64,000 nucleotides of DNA from Streptomyces resistomycificus (lineage in GTDB: Bacteria > Actinomycetota > Actinomycetes > Streptomycetales > Streptomycetaceae): NCBI RefSeq assembly GCF_001514265.1, contig NZ_KQ949000.1:62001-126000 (forward strand), read 5' to 3'. This document shows positions 16,863 through 24,312 of the stretch, one piece after another. A model generated the notes under the pieces. The model saw only the letters and a list, made by a program, of their open reading frames with translations, was not told where the DNA came from and searched no databases. Position 1 is the first letter of the stretch, and every line of letters begins with the position of its first letter. The translations under genes and the position numbers were made by a program.

Positions 16863-17756
16863 GTGGATGACAGTCCGGTCAACGGCCGCATCGTCGTGGT
16901 GACGGGAGCCGCACGCGGCGTGGGCGCGGCGCTCGCGACCGCGCTCGCCCGGCGCGGGGCCCGGCTGGCCCTGCTCGACCACGACAAGCCGGCGCTGGAG
17001 ACGATGGCCTCGGGCCTGCCGGGCGCGGAGTTGACCGTCGATGTCGATGTGACCGACAACGCGGCGCTGCGCGAGGCCGCCCGGACGGTCCGCGGTCACC
17101 TGGGCCCGCCGTCGGTGGTGGTGGCGAACGCGGGGATCGCCGAGGGCGGCCCCTTCGACCTCTCGGACCCCGCGACCTGGCGCCGTGTGATCGATGTGAA
17201 CCTGACCGGGAGTGCGCAGACGGCAAGGGCGTTCCTGCCGGACCTGGTGGAGACGGCGGGCTACCACCTCCAGATCGCGTCACTGGCCTCGATCGGTGCC
17301 GTTCCGTTGATGAGCGCCTACTGCGCCTCCAAAGCAGGCGTCGAGGCCTTCACCCACGCGCTGCGGGCCGAGGTGGCTCATCAGGGAGTGGCCGTCGGGA
17401 TCGCCTACCTCAACTGGATCGACACCGACATGATCCGCGACGCCGACCGGTTCGCGGTCCTCCGGGAACTGCGCACCCACATGCCGCCGCCCGCGCGGCG
17501 CGTCTCTCCGGTCGAGATGGTCGCCGCCCGGCTGGTGCGGGCCGTCGAGCGCCGCAGCACCGCCGTCTACGTACCCGGTTGGCTGCGTCTGGTCCAGGTG
17601 GGCCGGGCCGCTCTGCCACCCGTCATCCTGCGGCTGTCCCGCCGCGAGCTGCCCCGCCTGCAGTCGAAGGAGCCGTTCGACTCCACGGGCCTGCTGGGAG
17701 CCGGCGGTCGGTCCGACCTCGCGGCGACGGCACGGCACGGCGTGCACCCACGGTGA
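16863..17756 (+). CDS. Short-chain dehydrogenase/reductase
   Basis: A 297-residue classical SDR. The cofactor motif is TGAARGVG at about 14-21, the NAG motif is present (VVANAGIAEGG), and the catalytic residues are S140/S143, Y153 and K157 (YCASK). The C-terminus extends beyond the usual 250 residues with a basic amphipathic segment (PGWLRLVQVGRAALPPVILRLSRRELPRL) that may attach to membranes. The start is GTG. Its position after the CrtI-like oxidoreductase and SRPBCC genes suggests joint action on a hydrophobic substrate. Family is secure, substrate unknown. Confidence 0.85.
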   Translation: MDDSPVNGRIVVVTGAARGVGAALATALARRGARLALLDHDKPALETMASGLPGAELTVDVDVTDNAALREAARTVRGHLGPPSVVVANAGIAEGGPFDLSDPATWRRVIDVNLTGSAQTARAFLPDLVETAGYHLQIASLASIGAVPLMSAYCASKAGVEAFTHALRAEVAHQGVAVGIAYLNWIDTDMIRDADRFAVLRELRTHMPPPARRVSPVEMVAARLVRAVERRSTAVYVPGWLRLVQVGRAALPPVILRLSRRELPRLQSKEPFDSTGLLGAGGRSDLAATARHGVHPR

Positions 17757-17790
17757 ACCTCGCCTCGCCTACGGCCGGTTGGTGCGACCT

Positions 17791-17865
17791 CCCGGTGTGA
17801 GCGGCCGTACGTCGGCACGCGGAGGTCCCGGTGTGCGCGGCCGTACGTAAGCACACGGAGGTCCC
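17791..17865. repeat. Two tandem copies of a 36-bp repeat
   Basis: CCCGGTGTGAGCGGCCGTAC begins copy 1 at 17791 and a near-identical copy starts at 17827; they differ at about five positions. Each carries a CGGCCGTACGT core and ends CGGAGGT. They lie in the intergenic region before the gene at 17892. Confidence 0.75.
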
Positions 17866-17891
17866 GCACCTGGTCTCGTTAATGTGACCCG

Positions 17892-18584
17892 ATGCAGCTT
17901 CCCGCGTACTGGATGCCGAGACCTGCGTCCGCACCTGACCGCGCGACAACAGCGGCTTTCGACCGGCTGTTGGACGAGGCACTCGGCCGCGGCCCGGGCC
18001 GGCCCGTCGACTACCAACTGGACGCGCCCAAATGGCAGTTCCTGTGCCACGCCGCCGAACGGTCCGGCATCGTCCTGCACGGTTCGGGGGATCCGGACAT
18101 CGGTCGGTTCGAACCTCGGCAGCCTGCCGACACGCTCGAGTTCAGCAACCGTCGGGCGGTCTTCGCGGCCACCGACGGAATCTGGCCGATGTACTACGCG
18201 ATCCTGGACCGTGACCGCCACCCGACGATGACGCTGTGCAATGCCTGCATTCGCATCGCCTCCCCCAACTCCCTTGATTTCAGCGATCCTTACTACTTCT
18301 TCTCGATCAGCCGGCCTGCCCTGGACCGGCAGCCCTGGCGAGTCGGCACCGTTTACCTCCTGCCCGCCGACACCTTCGAGTCCCAGCCGCCGGTCACGGC
18401 CGACGACGCCCGGATACGAATCGCCCAGGCGGCGAGTGCGGTACCGGTCGAACCGGCCGCCAAACTGTCGGTGCACCCCGGCGACTTCCCCTTCCTCCGG
18501 CAGATCCGCGGCCACGACGACGACAGGCTCCGCGCTCAAGTCGCCGCCGACCCGGGCGGGTTCCCCTGGGTCGAGGGGGGCTGA
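17892..18584 (+). CDS. Hypothetical protein, possibly ADP-ribosyltransferase-like fold
   Basis: A 230-residue soluble protein. After a helical N-terminus there is IVLHGSGDPDIGRFEPR (His at about residue 63), FAATDGIWPMYYAIL, and near 140 a CNACIR segment followed by PYYFFSISRP. The HGS at the end of a hydrophobic strand, with later Tyr-rich and Glu-containing strands, loosely recalls the H-Y-E arrangement of the ADP-ribosyltransferase fold, but I cannot confirm it. The ATG at 17892 has no strong ribosome binding site. It sits 170 bp upstream of the precursor-peptide operon on the same strand; whether it belongs is unknown. Confidence 0.65.
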   Translation: MQLPAYWMPRPASAPDRATTAAFDRLLDEALGRGPGRPVDYQLDAPKWQFLCHAAERSGIVLHGSGDPDIGRFEPRQPADTLEFSNRRAVFAATDGIWPMYYAILDRDRHPTMTLCNACIRIASPNSLDFSDPYYFFSISRPALDRQPWRVGTVYLLPADTFESQPPVTADDARIRIAQAASAVPVEPAAKLSVHPGDFPFLRQIRGHDDDRLRAQVAADPGGFPWVEGG

Positions 18585-18646
18585 CCCCCGACCGGCGACG
18601 CCGCACCGATTGCATCCTCAACTGTTCGTACTTGGATTGAGCACTC

Positions 18647-18674
18647 TTGACCCGTTGAACAATATATTTACTTT
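18647..18674 (+). promoter_or_regulatory. Putative promoter of the precursor-peptide operon
   Basis: TTGACC at 18647 and TACTTT at 18669 are separated by 16 bases, in a stretch (about 18612-18690) that is strikingly AT-rich for this genome. It lies about 84 bp before the precursor gene. Confidence 0.45.
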
Positions 18675-18757
18675 TATCCTCTTCTTGTCGCATAAGCCGG
18701 GCAAATCCGGTGAACCTGGACGTAGTAAGAGCAAGCCCCTGACAAGGAGATGGTGGT

Positions 18758-18946
18758 ATGACCCCCACCGAAGCTCTCATCACGGAAACCACCGAGGTTC
18801 ACTGCGCCGACGTCGAGGCGGCCCTCGACCCGGTCGAGGCCGACGGCACCTTCCGCGACAGCCGCGAGTGCGCGGCCCTCGCCCTGTCGTCCGGCACGAC
18901 CAGCCTTCTGCTGTCACCCCCGACGCCGCGACCGAAGAAGGGCTGA
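18758..18946 (+). CDS. Candidate RiPP precursor peptide
   Basis: A 62-residue peptide. The N-terminal two thirds are acidic (TEALITETTEVHCADVEAAL, then EADGTFRDSREC), as in leader peptides. The C-terminal third is hydrophobic and hydroxyl-rich (ALALSSGTTSLLLS) and ends in a proline-rich basic tail (PPTPRPKKG). AAGGAG lies eight bases before the ATG. It is the first gene of an operon whose other four products are two DUF6895-like paralogues, a helical unknown and a PBP-fold serine hydrolase. Size, position and composition argue for a ribosomal precursor of a modified peptide. There is no double-glycine site and no known class signature, so the cleavage site and modification are unknown. Confidence 0.65.
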   Translation: MTPTEALITETTEVHCADVEAALDPVEADGTFRDSRECAALALSSGTTSLLLSPPTPRPKKG

Positions 18947-18957
18947 CGGGAGGGCCC

Positions 18958-19668
18958 ATGAAGCAGTCAGGCACTTCGATCCGTCTGACGGGCGCGGTGC
19001 AGGACCTCGCTACGGAGGTGGTCTCCGCCCTGCGGGGCGGAGACCACCTCCGGCTCGCCGAGAGCCTGTCGGTGCGCGACGAGACCGGCCCGCCCGGTGA
19101 CCTCGCGCTCGCCGCCGTACGGGTGCTCGGCCCCGACGTCCTGTTGCCGGCCGTCCTGCGCATCGTTCCCCCGGACCCTGACGACCTGGCCGTCGTCAGA
19201 AAGGCCGTGGACGCGTTCCCTCCGTCCGCGGACGCCTCGCCCACCTCACGGTGGAGTCACTGGGCCATGCGGCACACGCTGCTGCGCCTGGACCCCCCGC
19301 TCGACGACGCGCGCACCGACGGCACAGAGCCGGGAGCGGGCTGGCTCGACGGCGTCCCCTGGCAGTTCCTGACCCATCAGCTCGCGGTCCTCGCACCCCT
19401 GGCCCTGCCGGCGGACGACAGCGCGCTCACCCGGGCGGCACGCCACCGTCCGGTCGACGTGGCCCGTGGCTTCGTACGCGCGGTGCGCCGCCGCGACTGG
19501 CTGCAGGCGGCCGGCGCCGGTCGCTGGCTGACCCTCCTGGACGGGGTGCCGGACACGCTCGGCCTCGAAGGGGGACTGGAGTTCGTCGCCCAGATGGGCG
19601 GTGACGACCCCCGCGTGGCCTTGCAGGTCCAGGCCGCTCAGCTCCTGCGCGCGGGAGCCGCGCGGTGA
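18958..19668 (+). CDS. Unknown helical protein of the precursor-peptide operon
   Basis: A 236-residue, mostly alpha-helical soluble protein. GGGAGG lies upstream of the ATG, 11 bases after the precursor stop. Repeating helical segments such as LATEVVSALRGGDHLRLAESL and DVLLPAVLRIVPPDPDD are visible; the middle has SRWSHWAMRHTLLRLDPPL with His and Trp. There is no motif I recognise, and no signal or membrane segment. Its stop overlaps the next GTG (GTGA). It may bind the precursor or form a complex with the DUF6895 proteins. A perfect 18-bp inverted repeat lies within its first codons (19013-19052). Confidence 0.65.
   Translation: MKQSGTSIRLTGAVQDLATEVVSALRGGDHLRLAESLSVRDETGPPGDLALAAVRVLGPDVLLPAVLRIVPPDPDDLAVVRKAVDAFPPSADASPTSRWSHWAMRHTLLRLDPPLDDARTDGTEPGAGWLDGVPWQFLTHQLAVLAPLALPADDSALTRAARHRPVDVARGFVRAVRRRDWLQAAGAGRWLTLLDGVPDTLGLEGGLEFVAQMGGDDPRVALQVQAAQLLRAGAAR
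19013..19052 (+). promoter_or_regulatory. Perfect 18-bp stem with 4-base loop inside the coding start
   Basis: The arms at 19013-19030 and 19035-19052 are exact reverse complements (beginning CGGAGGTGGTCTCC) around the loop TGCG. It starts 55 bases into the second gene and 67 bases after the precursor stop. In RNA this would be very stable and could block transcript decay from the 3' side or limit read-through into the enzyme genes. Confidence 0.75.
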
Positions 19669-20684
19669 CGGCCCGCACCGGCACGGCGGCCCACACCGGC
19701 GCGACGGCCCGCACCGTGCGGGACCGGGGACGGGCCGCACTCGCCTGGATCTCCGGCCACCGCCACGAGTTCCGTCTCGACGACGGCGCGGCGCTGGCCG
19801 CTGACGGCGACGTGAACGCCAGTTGGAAACCCCTCGGCGAGCTGGCCCAGGTGTGCGTGTGCGTCCGCCGTCACACCGACCCGACCGACCCCTGGCACGC
19901 CGCCGCCTCCGACCTGCTGGCCTTCGCATGGCAACAGACCGGTGACGGCGCGCTGTTCCTCGACGTCCAGCGTCTCGAACCCTTCGCCACCTACCCCTTG
20001 GAGGTCTACGCCGCGTTCGCGTCGGCCGGTCTGCGCCACGCCGGCTACGAACACGCCGCCGCCACGGTGACCCGCACCCGAGGCTGGCGGTCGACCGAGC
20101 AGGAACCGAACCGCCGCCTGAGCGTGCTCAACTCCGAGCGCCGCAGCCGGCTGCCCCTGCACCAGGAGATGCCCGAAGCTCTGCGGCGTACCTGGCTGGG
20201 CGGCCTGCCGGAGCCCTGGACCTTCGAACGCAGCGCCGGCTACACGCTCACCCACGTCGTCTTCCACCTCACCGACTGGGGTCTGGACACCGGCGGACTG
20301 CCGACAGATGTCGCGACCTACCTCCGGCACTGGCTTCCACCGTGGCTTGACACCTGTCTGGAGGACGACCAGTGGGACCTGGCCTGCGAACTGCTGGCCG
20401 TGGCGGCGAGCCTGCCACGGCTGCCCGAACCCGCGGTTCTCGCGGACGCCTGGGCGAGCATCGGCGCGGCCCAGGACGCCTCCGGCGCGGTGCCCGAAGT
20501 GGGCCCGGGACGCGGGGAACGGGAACCGGAGCGGACCTTCGCCACCTGCTACCACTCCACGTTGATGACAGCCTTCGCCGCCGCCGTGACCCTCGCCCGC
20601 CTGCGCGAGGCCGAAACGTCCGGGGCACCTCCGGCCGGGTCGTCCGGCCGGCCGGCACCGGGTGGACAGGGAGTACCCGCATGA
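19665..20684 (+). CDS. DUF6895-type protein, first paralogue
   Basis: A 339-residue helical protein. Segments shared with the next gene are PLGELAQVC, LDFAWQ-like helices, TYPLEVYAAFASAGL, TWLGGLPEPWT at about 176-186, THVVFHLTDWG at 196-206, WDLACELL and a late CYHSTLMTAFA. The paired His and Asp of the FHLTDWG motif and the YHST motif may form a metal or catalytic site. Repeated helices suggest an alpha-alpha toroid, which in other families houses cyclases, but this is inference. A 19-residue Ala/Thr/Arg-rich N-terminus is unconserved. Coupled to both neighbours by overlapping start and stop codons. The DUF number is recalled, not searched. Confidence 0.7.
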   Translation: MTARTGTAAHTGATARTVRDRGRAALAWISGHRHEFRLDDGAALAADGDVNASWKPLGELAQVCVCVRRHTDPTDPWHAAASDLLAFAWQQTGDGALFLDVQRLEPFATYPLEVYAAFASAGLRHAGYEHAAATVTRTRGWRSTEQEPNRRLSVLNSERRSRLPLHQEMPEALRRTWLGGLPEPWTFERSAGYTLTHVVFHLTDWGLDTGGLPTDVATYLRHWLPPWLDTCLEDDQWDLACELLAVAASLPRLPEPAVLADAWASIGAAQDASGAVPEVGPGRGEREPERTFATCYHSTLMTAFAAAVTLARLREAETSGAPPAGSSGRPAPGGQGVPA

Positions 20685-21601
20685 CCAGTACTCGTCTCAT
20701 CCACAAGGTCGGAGTGGGCGCCATCGAATGGCTGTACGCCCACCGCGACGGATTCCGGCTGGAACCGGACGTCGACCCCGAGGTGGGCTTCCTCGAGCGG
20801 TTCAAGCCCGTCGGTGAACTGGCCCTGATCTGCAAGGTCCTCTTCCGCGAGGGGGTCGCCGGATCGCACCAGTCCCACCTGGCCCGGGAACTGCTCGACC
20901 ACGCCTGGCAGCACACCCTGGCCGGCGGCCGGATGCTGGTCCGCGGCCAGCGTACGGAGCCGATCTCCCCCATCCCGTTCGAGGTCTACCTCCCCTTCAG
21001 GGAGCTCGGTTACAGCCAGCCCGAGCTGGAGCGCGCGGCCCGGCTCAACCACCGGCTGCTGGGGTACGCCGCCTTCGAGATGACGCCCGTCCGCCGCCTC
21101 GGCCTGTCGGCGTTCCAGCGCCGCTTCGGGCTGCCGCCCCAGCCACCCGAAGCCGAGCTGGTGGGCCGGACCTGGCTGGGCCGTACCCCCGAGCCGTGGA
21201 CCGTCGAGGGTCACATCGCCTACGCCATCACCCACACCGTCTTCCATCTCACCGACTGGGGCGAGCGACCCGAGGGCCTGCCGCCCCCCGTCGCCGACTA
21301 CCTCGCCACCTGGCTGCCGGTCTGGCTGGACGACTGGCTCGACCTGCAACGCTGGGACCTGCTCGGCGAACTACTCGTCGTGGACGCCTGTCTGCCACGC
21401 CCCACCCTCGACGAACGGGCCTGGGAAGGCTTCGCCGCGGCCCAGCGGTCCGACGGTGCGATGCCCGCCCTGCGCACGATGCCGCGAGGCGAACCCGAAG
21501 AGGTGTTCGACGTCATCTACCACCCGACACTCGTCGCCGCCTTCGCCTCCGTGATGGCCACGTCCCGCGCCCTGACCCAACTGGCGCACGCCCCGGCATG
21601 A
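20681..21601 (+). CDS. DUF6895-type protein, second paralogue
   Basis: A 306-residue paralogue of the preceding gene. It shares FKPVGELALICKVL, PFEVYLPFRELGY, TWLGRTPEPWT at about 164-174, THTVFHLTDWG at 184-194, WLDDWLDLQRWDLLGELLVVD and YHPTLVAAFA. Overall identity by eye is moderate, so the two copies have diverged and probably work as a heteromer or on different residues of the peptide. Its ATG overlaps the previous stop (ATGA). No signal peptide. Function not established for the family as far as I know. Confidence 0.7.
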   Translation: MTSTRLIHKVGVGAIEWLYAHRDGFRLEPDVDPEVGFLERFKPVGELALICKVLFREGVAGSHQSHLARELLDHAWQHTLAGGRMLVRGQRTEPISPIPFEVYLPFRELGYSQPELERAARLNHRLLGYAAFEMTPVRRLGLSAFQRRFGLPPQPPEAELVGRTWLGRTPEPWTVEGHIAYAITHTVFHLTDWGERPEGLPPPVADYLATWLPVWLDDWLDLQRWDLLGELLVVDACLPRPTLDERAWEGFAAAQRSDGAMPALRTMPRGEPEEVFDVIYHPTLVAAFASVMATSRALTQLAHAPA

Positions 21602-22722
21602 CTCCCCGGCAGCAGACCCCCTGGCCCGGCGGCGCCCGCCCGGACACCGCCGACGTGCTTTCGTACGCCGACCTCGACGACACCGCGACCACCGCGGGCG
21701 CGATCCTCCCGGGCCCGGCCGACACACCGCCGGGCCCCCGGCTGGAGGCGGCCGTGGCGGCCGTGGCGGCGCCCGACGTCGTCTTCGCCCTGTCCCGCGA
21801 CGGGCAGCGCACCGTACGCTGCGGTGGCACGGCGCCGCCCCCGCCGGTCCCCCGCGAGCGACTGCGCTACGAACTCGGATCGGCCTCCAAGGCGTTCACC
21901 GGGCTCCTCCTGGCGGAGCTGACGCGGTCCGGTCGGCTGTCCGGGGGCGAGCCGGCGGCCGCCCTCCTCGATCCGCGCCGGCGCACCGACCGCGAGCCCA
22001 TCACCCTGGCCCACCTCATCACCCACACCTCAGGGCTGCCCGGTCTGCCCCGCGACTTCTTCCGCCGGGCCCTGCCCGCCTGGCACACCAACCCCTATGC
22101 GCGCTACGCCGACGAGCGCGTCGTCGACGCCTTCCTGGCGTACCGGCAGCGGCGCCGTCCGGGCACGCACTGGCACTACTCCAACTTCGGTGTGGCGGTG
22201 CTCGGCCACGCGTTGGCGGCCGCCACCGGCGTGTCCTGGGAGGAACTGCTCACCCGGCACGTTCTCCTGCCCCTGCACCTCGACGGCGTCGCCCCGCACC
22301 CCGGGCCTGCGGGCACCGACGCCACCGGCCACCGCAGGGACGGCACGACCCCCACGCCCGCGCTGGACGCCGGCGGGTTCCAGGCGGCCGGCGCGGTCCG
22401 GGGCACTCCGGAGGACCTGCTCGCCTTCGTCGAGGCCCATGTGCGCCCCTCCCCCACTCCCCTGGCCGCCGCCCTCCACGCGGTGCGGCGCCCCGTGCTC
22501 CGCAGGGGCCTGGGGCATCGGCACGTCCACACTATGGGCTGGTTCCAGCATCCGACCGCGTACGGGCCCCTGTACTTCCACTGCGGGGCCACGCTGGGCC
22601 AGCAGGCCTTCCTGGGGTTCTGCCCGGGCACCGGCACGGCCCTGGTCGCCGCGTGCACCCGCCGGTTCCGCGCCCGCGACACCTTCGTGGCGACGGCCTA
22701 CGGCCTCTTGGCCGAGCCGTAG
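21598..22722 (+). CDS. Serine hydrolase of the beta-lactamase/PBP fold
   Basis: A 374-residue enzyme with the three class C motifs: SASK at residues 95-98 (nucleophile S95, general base K98), HYSNFG, and HCGATLG in place of KTG. LAHLITHTSGLPGLP is also typical. No signal peptide is seen, so it acts in the cytoplasm, unlike most penicillin-binding proteins. In the operon it could cleave the leader peptide or join peptide ends; PBP-type enzymes are known to do the latter on non-ribosomal peptides. Its ATG overlaps the preceding stop (ATGA). The gene ends 38 bp before a perfect terminator hairpin. Confidence 0.85.
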   Translation: MTPRQQTPWPGGARPDTADVLSYADLDDTATTAGAILPGPADTPPGPRLEAAVAAVAAPDVVFALSRDGQRTVRCGGTAPPPPVPRERLRYELGSASKAFTGLLLAELTRSGRLSGGEPAAALLDPRRRTDREPITLAHLITHTSGLPGLPRDFFRRALPAWHTNPYARYADERVVDAFLAYRQRRRPGTHWHYSNFGVAVLGHALAAATGVSWEELLTRHVLLPLHLDGVAPHPGPAGTDATGHRRDGTTPTPALDAGGFQAAGAVRGTPEDLLAFVEAHVRPSPTPLAAALHAVRRPVLRRGLGHRHVHTMGWFQHPTAYGPLYFHCGATLGQQAFLGFCPGTGTALVAACTRRFRARDTFVATAYGLLAEP

Positions 22723-22760
22723 CGGCCCGCTGGACGACGGTCGGCGCGGCCGACGCAGGC

Positions 22761-22796
22761 AGCAGGGCGGCACACGGAGTCGTGTGCCGCCCTGCT
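22761..22796. terminator. Perfect 16-bp bidirectional terminator
   Basis: AGCAGGGCGGCACACG, loop GAGT and the exact reverse complement. It separates the precursor-peptide operon from the convergent protease gene ending at 22808. Confidence 0.8.
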
Positions 22797-22807
22797 CGTG
22801 GGACGGG

Positions 22808-24178
22808 TCAGACGCGCTGCCACAGGGCCGGCGCGGCGGCGGGCTGCCACGCGCTCTGCGCCTGGTGGACCTGCAGGCACTGGTAGGTGACTCCGTTGAA
22901 CGTCACCTGCGCCCCGGTGTCGTAGACCCGGCCGCTCGACCACGTACCGGTCTGGTCGGCGGGGGTTGTGGGCGTGTCGGTCTGGGTCGCGTTCGTCTTC
23001 AGGGTCAGCCCGTAGGTGCTGAGCACCGGGTTGACCGGCTGGTAGAAGGTGGTGCCGCCGGCCCTGCAGTCGCCGGAGCCGCCCGAGGTGACGCCCTGTG
23101 CCTGTGCGCCCGAGAGGTAGGGGCCGCCGGAGTCGCCCGGCTCGGCGCAGACCGTCGTACGGGTCACTCCGTCGACGGTGCCCTCGGAGTAGCTGACGCT
23201 GGTGTCGTGCTGCTCGATCGTGCCGCAGTGCCAACCGCTGGTGGACCCGGAGCGGCAGACCGCGGCGCCGACCAGGGCCTGCACGGAGCCGCCGACCTGG
23301 ACGTCCGTCTCCCCCTGGGCCTTGACGTCGGGGGTCGCGGTCCAGTCGCTGTTGGCGGCCACCCAGGACATGTCGCTGCCCGGGAAGACGGACGCCTGGA
23401 AGGTGCCCTGTGCCACCTCGTTGAAGCCGGCGGTCTTGTTCCCCTCCTGCCCGCAGTGCCCGGCGGACACGAAGCCCTGCTGTTCCGCCTTGGTGACGGC
23501 GAACCCGACGGAGCAGCGGGCGGATTCCTCGATGTAGTAGGCGTCGCCGCCGCGGATGTCGTGCAGGGCGCGCGGACGGTCCGCCGACACCTTCACGTCG
23601 ACCAGCTCACCGGGCACTCCGGCCGCGGTGACGAGCGCGTCGGCGGCGGCGCGGCTCGTGGCCTGGACCGTCACACGGTTGGTGCGTACGTCGACGTACC
23701 GGACCGGGGTCTCCAGAGCCGTCGTGCCGGTGGCGGCGCCGTCCAGCCTCGCCTTGGCCGCTCGCAGATCCGCCAAGGGGTTCCTGACCACCACCGCCTT
23801 CGCCCCTTCGGCCTCGATGCCGGGGACGTCCGCGGCGTCGGTGGTCGCGACGGAGAGGTCGGCGGAGGTCGCGCCCTGCACCCAGGCGCCGGCGAAGTGG
23901 CCGCCGAGGGCGATCTGCAGCCGCCCCGCGCGGGTGCCGGCCTCGGCCTCGTTCTCCAGGCGCAGCCTCGCCTGCTGGTCCGTCAGTTTCAGATCGCGCC
24001 GCACAGCGCGCAGCACCGCGGCCGACGGGGCGTCGGCGCCCGGCGTGCGCGCGGCCGTCGGCCCTCCGGCCGGTACGGGGGGTGCGGCGGCCGCCGCCTG
24101 GGGCAGTCCCGTCAGCACGAGCGTGCCGAGTGCGGTCACGGCGGCGGCGCAGACCGCACCTTTGTGTCTGTTGGGCAT
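22808..24178 (-). CDS. Streptogrisin C-like secreted serine protease with chitin-binding domain
   Basis: A 456-residue pre-pro-protein. A Sec signal (about 1-31, ending QAAAAA), an alpha-lytic-protease-type prodomain (about 45-215) and a chymotrypsin-fold S1E domain follow in order. The triad is His in SAGHCG, Asp in DMSWV and Ser350 in GDSGGP. A Thr/Pro linker leads to a CBM5/12 domain from about residue 413 (WSSGRVYDTGAQVTFNG, ending ALWQRV), which should bind chitin. This is the architecture of streptogrisin C. GGGAGA precedes the ATG. It may target proteins in fungal or insect cell walls. Confidence 0.93.
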   Translation of the reverse strand: MPNRHKGAVCAAAVTALGTLVLTGLPQAAAAAPPVPAGGPTAARTPGADAPSAAVLRAVRRDLKLTDQQARLRLENEAEAGTRAGRLQIALGGHFAGAWVQGATSADLSVATTDAADVPGIEAEGAKAVVVRNPLADLRAAKARLDGAATGTTALETPVRYVDVRTNRVTVQATSRAAADALVTAAGVPGELVDVKVSADRPRALHDIRGGDAYYIEESARCSVGFAVTKAEQQGFVSAGHCGQEGNKTAGFNEVAQGTFQASVFPGSDMSWVAANSDWTATPDVKAQGETDVQVGGSVQALVGAAVCRSGSTSGWHCGTIEQHDTSVSYSEGTVDGVTRTTVCAEPGDSGGPYLSGAQAQGVTSGGSGDCRAGGTTFYQPVNPVLSTYGLTLKTNATQTDTPTTPADQTGTWSSGRVYDTGAQVTFNGVTYQCLQVHQAQSAWQPAAAPALWQRV

Positions 24179-24312
24179 TCACGTCTCCCTGGACTTCGGC
24201 GGAACAAATGCCTTGGATCAGTACCCTTAGACGCAACTCGTGCGGATGATGTGCCGCGCCTTCCCATTCCGCGTATCGGACGACATGAGGGGTCCGCCCG
24301 GCGGAACGGGGC

